This document shows positions 31,691 through 43,704 of a stretch of 64,000 bases of DNA, piece after piece. Below the pieces are notes generated by a model. The model had not been told where the DNA came from and made no database searches. It saw only the letters and a list, made by a program, of their open reading frames with translations. The position numbers and the translations under genes were made by a program. The number at the start of each line of letters is the position of its first letter. The first letter of the stretch is position 1. The DNA comes from Ascarosepion bandense (lineage: Eukaryota; Mollusca; Cephalopoda; Sepiida; Sepiidae), in the NCBI GenBank assembly GCA_037127315.1, contig JBBBDQ010001279.1, forward strand, positions 911,001 through 975,000. The letters run 5' to 3'.

Positions 31691-33900
31691 CTATCAGGGA
31701 AGCAGGTAAATCGAACGGATCTTATAATACAAGATCTAGATTTAAAATTCATTGCTAAGCACTGATTCATTGATTTTGTTAGAAATAAACTAATTTAGTC
31801 GAATTTATAAAACCTTGCTTAGCACATATGCAAAAGCAAATCCAAAACAAAACTCGTGAAATTTCACACCTCAATTCGAAATGTTTTTCAGTCAATAGAA
31901 AACTGGGAAACATCTAAAAAGCAAAATTTAAATAATCTTTAATTATCAGAAACAAATTCTTATACGGACCTTTTCGCGAGCTGACGTGAAGTTTGTTCGT
32001 TGTCTAAAGGAAAGGCCAGAATCACATCCGGGAGTGAATTCCCAAATGACCTTTTCGAGCCCCACAAACGAAATAAAAAACAAACTTTGCGTCGGTCTGT
32101 AAAAGAATTTGTGCCAGTCTTGTAGCCCACGTAAATGAAATACATGTGGTCGGCAAATTAACTAAAGATGCTCGTCAGAGCGGATACCATGAAAATACTT
32201 GCAGAAAAAACAAAACAATTTATGAAAGCGCGTAGGTTGTGTATGCGTATTTTCATAAAATCGTTTTCATAACTACAGCTTCATTGTTTTGCTTATTTAA
32301 AATACCTATATTTTAAACTTAATTTAAAAAAAACATTTTCTTGAAGCTTTAATTTGAAAAAAAAAAGCTAAATAATTAAATTTTCTATTTCCAGTAGGAA
32401 AAATACTCTGGGGTAATTGAATTGGAATATTGATTAAGATCTAAAATTTTGAGATTTTCAAAAAGATTTCAATTTTTCAGCTATTTTCGTCACATTTTTA
32501 AACAAAAGTTAATTCTCAGCTTTAAAAATCTGGCAAAAAAATGGAAAGTTAGCAAATTTAAAGTTAAGTTATTCTGATTTACACAAGTATTACTTGTTTA
32601 TATCATTAAATTTAGAATAAAAGTATTTCTTAATCACAAAGATGACGAGTGATTGATGTGTGAAGTGAATGATGATAACCAGATAACGTGTGAAATGATT
32701 GATGAGCGCTAAGTATGGTTGACCAGAATAGACGTAACTAATTAACTTTAACTAGCTTATTTCAGTTGCTATTGTTTAAAATACTGTTTAAAATATTGTT
32801 TTTACTGTTTAAGCAATAGGAATTGAAATAAACAAAAAATCACTTAAAATTAGAATATAAAAATTAAGTTAGATTGCCTTAAAGTTAAATTCTCATTTAA
32901 TTTGTTTCTTTCAAAAATGCATAAACTGTTGCTATACAAATCCTATTTCATCTAACAATTAACTCAAACAAAAAAAAGTAAAATTGCACACTCACAAAAT
33001 CGGATCCAAACGACTGAAAACATTTTGGAAAAACTCAGACCAAGGCAAATTTCACAAGTCAGTGTGAAAAGTAAGAGTCTGGTTTCTGATTAAATAGGAA
33101 ATAGTAAATTGATCTATGATCCCTGTCAAATTTTCTTAACACCTAAAAAAATGGGTATGTCATTTGATCCAACCATATGATCTGCTAACTACTTAAAAAC
33201 GTCCCTCGACCGGTCAAATCAATCCGAGATGGGAGCGGTAATCTGACGAACCTCGTCACAATATAAAAAAGAAATTTCAAGAAGCCAACCCGGTTATACT
33301 TCTTCGACCTATATTCATTCTTCCGCTCTCCAATTTTGCTATCTTCTTTTTTACTCACACGCCGTCAAAGAAAACACCAATAACAAGATACTTCAACTGA
33401 CTCCGAGAAGTACAATATCCTTTATTGCTTGACTTTCCTTATCACTCTTTAACCGGCCATAAAAAGTAAAAGAACACAAACTTTGATTAGTAACCTTTTT
33501 AATCTTTTTGCATATACACCTTCTGCTACTAACAACTATAAGCTCTGAATTTCTGTGGAACATTTAATTACTTACATTTTCTCTTTGAACAATGCATCTT
33601 CTTTTTTTATCATTTTCTTACACATTTATGTTATTCTGTTCAGTAAATACAATTTCACTTCTTTTTACAAATTTATTATTTGTTTAGATAATAAAAACTT
33701 TAATTTAATGTATGTTACATTATGCGTGATCCATTCATGCTGATGGATTCGATATTAAGAAGGAAGACAGGGACTCCGGATCTGACATGTTTTATTCATG
33801 CTCGGTCATTACAGGAAGTGGCCAAACCAAGGGCAGATTATTAGCCCTTGTCTTAAGGGATCATGCTAAGGGGAACAACTTATCTACTTATCATGACAAT
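31691..33900. other. Unassigned AT-rich sequence
   Basis: 31722-31872 shares a dispersed repeat with 40155-40320 (GATCTAGATTTAAAATTC through ACAAAACTCGTGAAATTTCA). Nothing else recognised; small open frames are chance. Confidence 0.4.
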
Positions 33901-35034
33901 GTACAAACAAAACACATTTATTCTTCTAACCATTCTTTCAACCTTCTGGTATTTTAAACTGTAGGGGACTTCGGTTGTGTTTGGCACAGGGCCAATTTGA
34001 CAAACATAGCCGAGACTCCTACACTATAAAAATAGATACCTCCTCTTTTTCACTGAAAAAAGCATAACATGATGAAAGAAATGCCTGAAATTTGATAAAA
34101 ACAAAGTTATATGGTAAAAATGTTAGGAAGAAAGATTTTTTCGTTAATTTATTATTTTTTAAAATAATTTCTAGCTTTAAAAAGTTTTAAAAAGTAGTCA
34201 AACTAAGACATTAATTAGAAAAGCTTCTTCTAATTGCTTTTATAAATAAGATTTATTAAGGACAATATTGTCTTACGAAAAAAATTGGGTGAATAATAAT
34301 TGTTTACAAGATTTGTTTTCATTTTTTTATATTATAATTAGAGCAATTTATATGGATTTTAGTTTGTCCCTTTCAGATGATATTATTAAATGAAAACTAA
34401 ATTTATTAATCATGAATTGAGAAGCAAACGCCAATATTTTGAAAAGAGCTTTGAATTTTTATTTTATGTGTGTAAACGTGTCGATTTTGTAAATTCGAGC
34501 GACAGTGACGATTCTACGGGGGAGTTTCAGAAGGGACCAGCGCCTCCCCAGAATTTTGGCTGGCCCCTTGGTTGCTCCCCCCCACACACACACACACAAT
34601 TTTATAAGCTTCAAAAATTTATGATACTGATCAGTATCTGATTTTGATAAGATTTGATTTTCAGCACTTTTCCCTCTGGGTTTTCTTTTTCAATTGGCTT
34701 TTTAAGAACAACCCGGTTCACGCCCACCCTCATCTATTGAACAGGTGTAGAGGCTCATCCCTTGTTTCCTGTTTAGGATGTGGTTTCCGGCTTTCTCTTT
34801 TCCAATCTTTTCACTTTTTTTTTTTTCTTATTATTATTTTTTTTTTCCTACCTTCTCTTTTCTGATCTTTTCACTCTTACGTAGTCCCCTGCACATCAGT
34901 TGCGTTACCGTCTTGCTCGGGGTGATATGATTAAAAAAAAAATACCAGTTTGCAAGAGCTCCACTACTATGAATGAAAAGTTATTCCGTTTAATTTTAGA
35001 GAAGCAACATACTTATACTCAAACTCATCCCTAA
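33901..35034. other. Unassigned, with LINE 3'-tail-like sequence
   Basis: 34860-34943 (CTTGCTCGGGGTGATATGATT followed by poly-A) is close to the 3' end of the CR1-like family on the plus strand. The open frame 34390-34641 ends in ACAC repeats and is not convincing. CACACA and CTTTT runs otherwise. Confidence 0.4.
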
Positions 35035-35327
35035 GTTGTTGTTGTGGCGAAATCTTCGTCGCCAAGTTGTTGTGGCCTGTTTGGGCCTGGAAGTAAGACA
35101 CGGAAACAGGAAGGTAGGTTCAAACAGTGCATTGGAATAAGAGAACATATATATAAGTAAGAGTGTTAGTAGTCAGCAAATAGAAGTGTACGTCCGAACT
35201 GTATATAGTTACATTGCGTCTCGACTGCCTCTAGACTGTCTCACGACTGCCTCACAGCTGCGTCCTCGGAACTCACGCAGGTTATTATTTATTTAGAGTC
35301 CATTTCTATAGATAGGGCACCATAACA
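35035..35327 (+). mobile_element. LTR-like block (copy 2)
   Basis: TGTTGTTGTGGCG start and GGGCACCATAACA end, with CATATATATAAG at about 35150. Related at both ends to 6699-7033. Serial CTGCCTC/CTGTCTC motifs in the 3' third parallel the CACTGACTC motifs of the other copy. No internal region attached. Confidence 0.35.
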
Positions 35328-36365
35328 GTTGTGTATACGATAGTGGTGTTGTATAAAAATGAAGAAGTTGCTTGAGTTTACCCCCTCCTCCTCAGAAAAA
35401 TCTCGGCTCCTAATTGATCCCCACCACTTTCAGAGTTCCCCAATTGCCATTGCTAGCGACAATACACAACATCAAAAAATAAGAGTGATAACTATAATAA
35501 ATTTACAGCCTAAAATATTTAAAATTCAGTAAGACATTTGATTACAAAGAATATTTTCTTAAACATTTAATAATGCTGAATGCTTAAAATCTTATATAAA
35601 AAAAAGGCACTCGCGTTAATTCATTTACTTTTTTAACATCCAATGGACCAACAGAAAAATATTAAATAAAAAAAAAACATCAATCAGTTGTACAGCTGTC
35701 AAACATCTACTGTCAGGTTAAAAAGTGCATTTTGTGATATTTTCAGCTTAAAGTAAATAATAGTTGTTTCAAACCGGGTTAATTATATTTTAAATCCGCT
35801 AATATTCCTCAAAAATACTGTTTCGGATAAATATTTTATTTTTGAAAGTGAATTACATTGCGCTGAAAGATGACTAAAGAAAGGCGTTAATAAACTATTT
35901 TTATTAAAGAAACAAGCAAAAAAATCCTTCTAGCCAGTTTAAATTAGTTTTAAATTAGCTGTTGAAATACTAAAAAGTATTTTGCTTATTGGAAATATTA
36001 ATAAATTTCTTTTATATTAGCTTGATATTAAAACTAAAATAAAAGTTTCAAGACAGATTTTTCATTTCAAAAATTTATTTTTAAATTAGGTTTCGTGTAT
36101 AATTTTTTTTTTTTTTTTTTTTTTTTTGTAGGGGTAGCTATAAAAGATGAGAATGATTTGTTTACTTTGATAGTTCTTCCCGTATATATGGGAAAACGAT
36201 ATAAATTTTTAGGTAAAATTCTAGACTGGGAGGCCATAAAACAAGTCATAATTCGCATGTGCAAAAATGAAAGTAATTTTGTCAATACACATATGGAGGA
36301 TGAGCTAAAAAAGACATCCTGAGTGAGTGAGTGATTTTATAAATGACTACACTGTAGTAACTATA
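35328..36365. other. Unassigned AT-rich sequence
   Basis: No recognisable gene. Poly-T run at 36103-36128; open frames spanning it are composition artefacts. Confidence 0.4.
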
Positions 36366-36835
36366 CTACAGTTCTTCTTCTTCTATGTTCCCTGTCCCTT
36401 CAGGACGTAGGCGATCATGGATCTCCACGTCTCCCTATCCCTTGTGGCTCTTAGTATGTTTGTTCCTGTTGCTCCTAGCAACCCCCGATCCACCTGATCA
36501 GACCCTGCAAATATGTTATCTGCTGCCGTCCTCTGTCTCTCCTTCCTTCTATCTGTCCAGTCAGTATCAAGTTCTCCAGGCTCTCCTTCCTCATTGCATG
36601 TCCCAGGAACTTCAGTTGTCTCTTCCTGATGCTCAGCATCAATTTCCTTTTTGTTGCCATTCTTTCTAACATTTTCGTCGTTGCTTGTATGCTCAGTCCA
36701 CGATATCCGTAGCATCCTTCTGTAGAACCATATTTCGGCCGCTTCCAGTTTTGTCCTCATTTTCGATGATATTGTCCAGCATTCACAGCCGTACACGAAA
36801 CAAATATTAGTCGACTGGTTCAGGTTTTGCAGCAA
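36366..36835 (-). pseudogene. RTE-like LINE 3' end (copy B)
   Basis: Minus strand reads YGCECWTISSKMRTKLEA, FYRRMLRISWTEHTSN and DRETWRSMIAYVLKGQGT, the family C-terminus, ending in a (GAA)n tail (TTCTTCTTC at 36373-36381 on the plus strand). One frameshift at about 36670. The rest of the element is absent: standard 5' truncation. Confidence 0.8.
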
Positions 36836-37444
36836 TGTGTGCTACCATTTCAATGAAAAAAAAAAAGTGTTCATAAAATTAGTGATCTCTAGACGAAATA
36901 GTGGGAATTGATGAAATATTGATGTAAAAAAATCATCAACAATAGCTCTCTGGGGAAACTCAAAGAAATTTTGAAGAGGTTGATTAGCAGAATTTGGTCC
37001 TGATTAATCGAAAAGCACTTGTGGGTACAAAACACCCGGATTAAAAGGGAGAATTTAATGCGGAATATTCTGTCCACCAAATACAACACAAATTTCAAGA
37101 AAAAACAACCCAATAAGAAATGTTTGTAAAAAATTAATAAGTCGTATATTTAATAATATACATGCAGAACAAACATTTTGTATATTTTTTATATCTTGAT
37201 TGATAAAAAAAATGCTTTTTAGATTTAAACGAATTTGTTTTGAACAAAAAAGTGTCTATGTTTCGCTATCTAAAAAGATAAGGGCTGCATTTGTTGTTGA
37301 TTGGTTGTTATGACATATCAACCTTGGCTGGTTATACTAAGTTTTATTTATTTATTGCTGGTAATACCTTTTTCTTTCAGCAATTTATTGTTGTTTTTAT
37401 ATAAGTTTTGTGTCTAGTAATATTTTTTAGGATTTTTTTTTTTA

Positions 37445-37558
37445 AGGGCAGGGCCCCCAAGTCCTACCCTGTTATTTAACCCATAACTGGGGGAAGGGAC
37501 GGATTAATACCTTTCCGAGCCGATATCCACTGCACCACAACGCACATCCGTCACTAAA
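37445..37558 (-). mobile_element. Partial SINE (second family) joined to a 5S-like sequence
   Basis: Minus strand begins ATGTGCGTTGTGGTGCAGTG (37548 downwards) with box A, then skips box B and resumes at GGTATTAATCCGTCCC. The body breaks off at about 37445. It starts only about 11 bases after the end of the 5S-like sequence. Confidence 0.7.
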
Positions 37559-37559
37559 C

Positions 37560-37677
37560 GCTTACAGCACCTGGTATTCCCATGCGGTCACCCATTTAAG
37601 TACTGAACAGGCTCAATGTTGCTTAACTTCGGTGATCGAGCAAGAACCGATGTATTTAACGTGATATGGCCGTAAGC
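37560..37677 (-). rRNA. 5S rRNA-like sequence (variant gene or pseudogene)
   Basis: Read on the minus strand it matches animal 5S rRNA along its whole length: GGCCATATCACG at the start, GATCACCGAAGTTAAGCAAC in the middle, the internal-promoter box C-like GTACTTAAATGGGTGACCGC, then GGGAATACCAGGTGCTGTAAG at the 3' end. About 118 nt against the usual 120. Substitutions include TTGAGCCTGTTC for a usually conserved TCGGGCC(T/C)GGTT. The terminal stem GCTTACGGC/GCTGTAAGC is still fully paired. No T-run terminator follows. I favour a retrocopied or variant 5S rather than a working gene. Confidence 0.75.
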
Positions 37678-38318
37678 CGGGTACATTTGTAATTCATAAA
37701 ATAATTTTGTTGATTTATTTTGCACTAAGAATCTTCACTCTCACTTTGGTCAATATATACGAAAAAATAATTTTCATAAACTGGAAATCGATCTGTGGTA
37801 CTCACGTACACATCTTTACATTTAACACCCACATACGCATCCACGCATACCAGCCGGTAGGCTGGGTGCCTATCTGCCCACTGAAGGGATCACTTGTGTG
37901 TCTGCTGCTTAAATAAGCAAATCAAACTGCGCGGAAATATGCACGTGATAGACAAATGAAAGGCTCGTGTCTCAAAAAGATGAGAGCACACCAGACAGAA
38001 ATGCGTAGGTGTGAAATATATTGCCGTTCCGGCGTTCACTCACACATAAACACCGGACTAATTGCAGGTCGCAATTAGGCGGCAATTTATTTCTTTAACA
38101 CACATGTGCAAACACACACATTTTCCAATTGGAACTTTCTTCAACTCGACGTAACTGACATCAAGTCTACTTTCCAAGTATTTGTTTGTTTTTCAACTTC
38201 TTCAGTTTCATCTTTCATGAACATTTTTACGTTCAACAAGTGACTTTCTCTTATGTTTCTTAACGTTGCAAGGGAAATAACTTTTCCTTCACTATTTGCA
38301 TGTTTAATCAACTCTATG
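37678..38318. other. Unassigned, contains a dispersed hairpin repeat
   Basis: 38055-38090 (GGACTAATTGCAGGTCGCAA then TTAGGCGGC) recurs at 46538-46565, both after ACAC-rich sequence. No gene. Confidence 0.4.
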
Positions 38319-38612
38319 TCAGTCAGTCGAGTGCCATACGTGATACACGCTTGGGCGATCATGTCTCGACAGAGACATGACTGACTGGGCAGAAGATTAT
38401 CCCGCAGTAGTTTGCCATTGCTTTCTGCGGTAGACTGGTTGCCGACCAAGGCTATAGAACCCAATCTGTCCTGCTATTTAACCCATAACTGGAAGGAAGA
38501 GACGGATTAAGACCCAAGGGTATTTGCGCGTAAGTGAATACAATGGATTTAGCTGGAATTCGAACTCGGCTCCCCAGTTTCTCATTCCGAGCCAATATCC
38601 ACTGTATCACAT
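38319..38612 (-). mobile_element. SINE (second family), full length
   Basis: Plus strand shows the tail first: GTCAGTCAGTCGAGTGCC, then the body and box B complement GGAATTCGAACTC (about 38555) and box A complement CCACTGTATCACA. About 294 bp. Confidence 0.85.
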
Positions 38613-38730
38613 CTATGTAACCTATTGTTAATACATGTTCTAATTGTTATTTACTTCGGTGTTGTTGACTTATTTCCTGTGCCATCTTACGCCGAATCGT
38701 AATACAAATATCGTTAGCGGATAGCCCGGT

Positions 38731-38788
38731 ATCTTCTTCTTCTTCTTCTTCTTCTTCTTCTTCTTCTTCTTCTTCTTCTTCTTCTTCT
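38731..38788. repeat. (TTC)n microsatellite, LINE tail
   Basis: About 19 TTC units immediately next to the LINE 3' end at 38786; it is the expanded (GAA)n tail of that minus-strand element. Confidence 0.9.
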
Positions 38789-39265
38789 ATGTGCACTGTC
38801 TCTTCAGGACGTAGGCGATCATGGCTCTCCACGTCTCCCTATCCCTTGTGGCTCTTAGTATGTTTGCTCCTGTTGCTCCTGGCAACCCCCGTTCCGTCAT
38901 CCACCTGATCAGACCCTGCAAATATGTTATCCGCTGCCTTCCTCGGTCTCTCCTTCCTTCTATCTGTCCAGTCAGTATCAGGTTCTCCAGGCTCTCCTTC
39001 CTCATTGCATGTCCCAGGAACTTCAGTTGTCTCTTCCTGATGCTCGGCATCAATTTCCTTTTTGTTGCCATTCTTTCTAACACCTCGTCGTTGCTTGTAT
39101 GCTCAGTCCACGATATCCGTAGCATCCTTCTGTAGAACCACATTTCGGCCGCTTCCAGTTTTGTCCTCATTTTCGATTATATTGTCCAGCATTCACTGCC
39201 GTATTGAAGAACTGACATCACGTAGCAGTCTAGCACTCTTTTCTTCGTTTGCTACAGATCCTTAA
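38786..39265 (-). pseudogene. RTE-like LINE 3' end (copy C)
   Basis: The most intact C-terminus here: 127 residues open (39170-38787) from MRTKLEAAEMWFYRRML through KRQLKFLGHAMRKESLENL to MIAYVLKRQCT. The preceding SECWT region (39200) is interrupted by one stop. About 90% like copy B at DNA level by eye. 5'-truncated at about 39265. Confidence 0.85.
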
Positions 39266-40273
39266 CGAATTTTGGTGGGTTTTAACTTCTGACCACTCCC
39301 CACACCTTTGTAACAAATTCTATACAAACCATCTGGTATACATAAAAATACTCTTTTGCCAAAAGAACGTCAAGGTAACAGGTTTAAAATAACAAAAATA
39401 ATTTATTCTCCCCTAAAGAAAATGCGCAATAAAAGAATTTAGTTTATTAATTTTTTTTTTCATTTTTTTTTTCAAAGAACGCATATATTGAAACTTTTAT
39501 GCACAAAACAATAATTTATTGCAATTTTGTTTTTATAAAAAAACATTTATAGCAAAAATATTATACACATCTCTGTCTCATTGCTAGCTGATGAATTAAT
39601 TTAATGAATGTATGATTACTAATATCCTTTAGTGCATTTTTTAACAAAATAATTGTTAGTTTGATTGAATAGCTTCAGGAAGTAAAAAGTAGCCTCCCTT
39701 CAACTGCAATAGATAAACGTTTACAAATGTCAGACATTTGAGATAGGACATTTCTTTTTGTTTTAGCATTTTTATTAATAGCAAACTTTAAATAAAAATG
39801 AAAGTTTTATAAACTTTATTATCAGTAATGAAAAACGCATGCAAGAACACAAGAAAAACATTTTTTTAATTAAATAAATCATCTTTGTCGGCCATATTTA
39901 ATGAAATAACTTCGAAATTTTCTATGGTAGAGTAAGTATTTGAAAAAGACGACCAATTTTTATTTTAAACAGCGTGTATTACTTCTACATCTCGAGTATT
40001 TGATAAATCTTTTACACATAATACACACGGTTAAAATAAAAATTATGTGTTTATTTCAAATAGATAATAGAATTGTTTTATTTTAATCTGACATTTTATT
40101 GCTTCAAACTCCCCTCCAAAAATGTCAGAAAAGAATTTTTATATTGTAGTGAACAAAACAAGATCTAGAATCTAGATTTAAAATTCAAATGTTAAGCACT
40201 GACTTATTGATTTTGTTAGAAATAAAAAAAACTCGACTTTGTTCAAACTTTGCTTAGCACACACGCAAAAGCG

Positions 40274-40319
40274 AATCCAAAACAAAACTCGTGAAATTTC
40301 ACGAGTTTTGCTTTGGATT
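40274..40319. repeat. 46 bp palindrome
   Basis: AATCCAAAACAAAACTCGTG followed directly by its reverse complement, with one mismatch. The single-arm version is present at 31848-31868 in the related dispersed repeat, so the palindrome arose by inverted duplication in this copy. Confidence 0.8.
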
Positions 40320-41231
40320 TTTAACCAGTTATAGGTAAGAATAAGACCAGTACACACAGTAGTATTAAAAAGTACTCAATACATATCTAATGTAGAGCTT
40401 TTAAATATTTTAATTTGGAAGCCAGTTGTTTGTGCAAACTTGGAAAGGTTGAAACCAAGGTTGCGTAATCAATTGCATATGTACACACACACACACACAC
40501 ACACATATGTATATGATAATTATATGGTATATATTAAATGGTACTTTGCATATCACTGTTGTAATTTTTATGTATGTTTTAAAAATGAACGTTAAGAATA
40601 ACTGTCAACTGTTACATTTGAAGACAAAAGAAAAAAATTACAGTATTTTTCAATAACACATTTTTTCAGGTTTTTTTTTTTTTTTTTTTTTTTACTACAA
40701 CTTACAACCCTGAAGATGATCTCGGAAGCAGATTGAAAGTACTTGGGAACATTGAGAAATGAAAAATAATTTCAACTAGAAAAGTTACAGCGTATTTGTT
40801 ACGTCTTTCAATTATGATACACGAAAGATTATCCATGAGTATGAACGGATTTTATTTTAAAAAATAAGCAGACATAACTCTGGCTTATCTAAATTTTCCG
40901 ATTATAAAATTAATTTAACAGCATCCGAAGCTTAAATTTTCCACAAAATATAGTTTTACACACATTCTAAATGTTGCAAAATCTTTCTTACTATTTGATA
41001 AAAGGAAGTTTGTTTTTTTTTTTAATTATTTTGTCTTATTTCATTTTATTTTTTAACTATATTTTTTATTCTTTAAATATATAAATTTGGGTCAGTGAAA
41101 CTCTCACAATTTTCTATGGAGGTTCAGTAAAAATCAATTAGAGTTATGTCCCTTATATCGAAATTTTATGAATATTTCGGTAGATGTCTCACTTGTTAAA
41201 CAAATGCTATGAATTAAAAATAAATAATTAG

Positions 41232-41348
41232 CGTGAAATAAACCCCCGGTAGAGGGGGTTTATTTCACGTTAATAATTTTCACGTTTATTTTCACGTTTA
41301 ATAATTTCTCAACCATACCATAAATGGTGTGGTTGAGAAATTGTTAAA
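41232..41348. repeat. Two adjacent hairpins
   Basis: 41232-41247 (CGTGAAATAAACCCCC) pairs perfectly with 41254-41269 over a six-base loop. 41297-41320 (TTCTCAACCATACCA core) pairs with 41325-41348 over a four-base loop with one or two mismatches. Confidence 0.85.
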
Positions 41349-41499
41349 TAAAACTAAACTATAACAAAACCTCGAAGTAATAAAACTAAAATAAATATTA
41401 TTAATCATTGGCTTTAAGTAAAAATGCTTAGAGAAAATCGTCTGTATTTCCATGAACTCTTGCGACCATCAATTTATAAAAATATATGTACCGAGGATA

Positions 41500-41853
41500 C
41501 GACATGTATATTTTACAGAAGGATACTGAGAGGCGATCAACGACGAGGTTTGAGAGAGGATGGACACATGAAGGAAACTGATACTCAACATCAAGAAAAG
41601 AGAGCTGAAGTTTTTGGGACAAGTAAGGGCAGACCGGGAATACTAAAGTCCGAAGTGGGAACTACAATAGCCAAACTGAATAGAAACAAAGCAGCTGGAC
41701 CAGAAGGCATTGTAATAGAGTTACTCATAGCCCTGGACGAATTCGGCGTAGAGAAAATTACAGAAATAATAAAGGAAATTTATAACAGTGGTGTAATACC
41801 AGATGACCTAAGCAAGTTCATTTTCATAGCATTGCTGTTTCTTATTTTATTTT

Positions 41854-41920
<67 letters not shown>

Positions 41921-43072
41921 TTAATTCACACCACGTGTATCTCAAAAAATACAATTGCGCGGGAATTCACCCCTTACCATACCCTGTGGGGTCAAAAACA
42001 AGGACGGCGCACCCAAAATCTCGGACGTAGTGGAAAGCACACCACGTGGTCAAAAATATGAATTTTTGACCAATCAGGGCTCGACATAAGAAACACATTT
42101 CTTGATCTCCCCGGAGCCTCACCATCTAGATAAAAGGAAGGTAGAAACTCTCAACAGACCAGAGGGCCGAGCAACCAGCTCACACCAAAAGGACATGCGA
42201 CAGCTTGGAGCACACACACACAGAATCCAGCAGTTCACACAACAAGCAGTATCACGGATCAGCGAACATTCTTTCACCCTCTCTTTCTCTCATCTCGCTA
42301 GCTACACATCGTCCTACCTTTCCGTCTCACATTCCCAGTTCCTTTCTTTCTTTCTTTCTTTCTTCCTTTTTTTTTTTTTTTTTTGCAGCTTTACGGACAA
42401 CTTCATTTTTGTACAAAAAATAATTCTTCTTTTTTTTTTTTAGGAAAATAAACAAAAGTTTATTTTACTTTATTTGTCGTGCATTTTTCTTTTTGTTATT
42501 TGTTTGAGGGACTTCTTAGCTCCCTCTACATGCCTAAGAAGCCAGGAGCAAACGAGTGGGAACTCCACCGAACAATCAGTTTAATGAGCCATATTACAAA
42601 ACTGATCGTCCGAATCCTGATGAATCGAGCGAGAAGCAGACTCAGGCCAGAGATAGGACAAGAACAGTGCGGGTTCTTCAAAGATACTGGAACAAGGAAC
42701 GCCATATTTATGATTAGGATGCTATCCGTAAGGGCAATACAAATGAGAAAGGACGTGTACCTATGTTTTATCGATTATGCGAAGGCGCTCGACAAAGTAC
42801 GCCATAAACAATTGATAGAAATGCTCAGTAACCTCGACATATTTGGGAAATACATAAGAGTAATCAAGAATCTCTACTGGCAGCAAACCGCCTGCATACG
42901 GACAACAAACGAATTCAGCAGATATGCAAAGATAGAAAGGAGCGTAAGACAAGGATGTGTCTTTTCACCGGATCTATTCAATTTATACAGCGAGATTATT
43001 CTGAGGATCCTAGATATTATGCCAGGATTCGTCATCGGAGGCCATAATTTGAACAACATAAGATTGTAGAAG
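41500..43072 (+). pseudogene. RTE-like LINE (copy D), rearranged and split
   Basis: 41505-41635 is from the C-terminus (FYRRILR, then KKR-type tail), joined straight to the RT finger region at 41636 (ILKSEVGTTIAKLNRNKAAG). The RT stops at 41835, is interrupted by 695 bp, and resumes at 42531 with KKPGANEWELHRTISLM, continuing through LCFIDYAKALDKVRH (D kept, F changed to L) and RSVRQGCVFSPDLFNLY (first G of RGVRQG changed to S) to about 43068, just before where YADD should be. Dead element. Confidence 0.8.
41836..42530 (+). mobile_element. 695 bp insertion with TG...CA ends in the LINE
   Basis: Begins TGTTTCTTATTTTA and ends AGCTCCCTCTACA; LINE codons resume on each side with a three-base shared TGC. 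It contains a 62 bp (CA)n run (41857-41919), a TATA-like AGATAAAAGG (42128), TTTC repeats and AATAAACAAAAG. Ends and signals fit a solo LTR, but no relative is present here to confirm the borders. Confidence 0.5.
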
Positions 43073-43443
43073 TAGGGAGATGGTTACTGTTTACTAAATT
43101 GTCCTTGTGTCAAACTTAACCAAACTTCTTACAACTTACAGGTTTTATCCAGAATCATCGGAATTATCAGCAGGTGGATTTGTGGAAAAAATAAAAGTAT
43201 ACATTTTGTATGTTTAAATAGAATTTTATTAATAGAAAAGAATAACGTGAAGTGGTAGAAGTTAAACGTTCATGAGAAAACAGAAGTAATAGTACAAGGT
43301 GTTAAGGGTATCAAGAGTTCGGAGTAGTAACTTGTGTGTATGTACGTATGAGCGTTATCGTTGGGTAGGAATGTCTTTGAAGTTATCTTTTGTCAAGATT
43401 AATTATAGCAGGGGGAGTCAGACAGTTACCGTTGCTGTACAGT

Positions 43444-43704
43444 TCGAGGAGCCGAGTTCGAATTCCAGTTGAATTCATTGCATTCATTTACGAGCAAATA
43501 TCCTTGAGATATGTATTTATCCGTCTCTTCCCTCCAGTTATAGGCTAAATAACAGTACAGATTGGGTTCTATAGCCTTGGCTAGCAACCAGTTTACCGCA
43601 GAAGCAATGGCAATCTACTGCGGGAAACTCTTCTGCACAGTCAGTCATATTTTTTCGAGACATGATCAGCAAAGCGTTTTTTACGTATGGCACTTAACTG
43701 ACTG
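43444..43704 (+). mobile_element. SINE (second family) inserted in the satellite
   Basis: Starts at TCGAGGAGCCGAGTTCG, just before box B (GTTCGAATTCC), so it is 5'-truncated and lacks box A. Ends CACTTAACTGACTG. The satellite motif GTACAGTGAA is split with ACAGT on both sides, a five-base target duplication. Confidence 0.8.

Larger units (their letters stand above)
39266..41500. other. Unassigned AT-rich sequence with hairpins
   Basis: No gene. Holds the dispersed repeat 40155-40320 and the palindromes at 40274-40319, 41232-41269 and 41297-41348, poly-T at 40671-40693 and (CA)n at 40485-40504. Confidence 0.4.

Noticed and set aside
34390..34641. 83-residue open frame ending in HTHTHTQ
   Set aside because: Runs through an (AC)n microsatellite and has no recognisable domain.
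38647..38832. Glutamate-rich (EEEEEE) minus-strand open frame
   Set aside because: Translation of the (GAA)n tail of the LINE.
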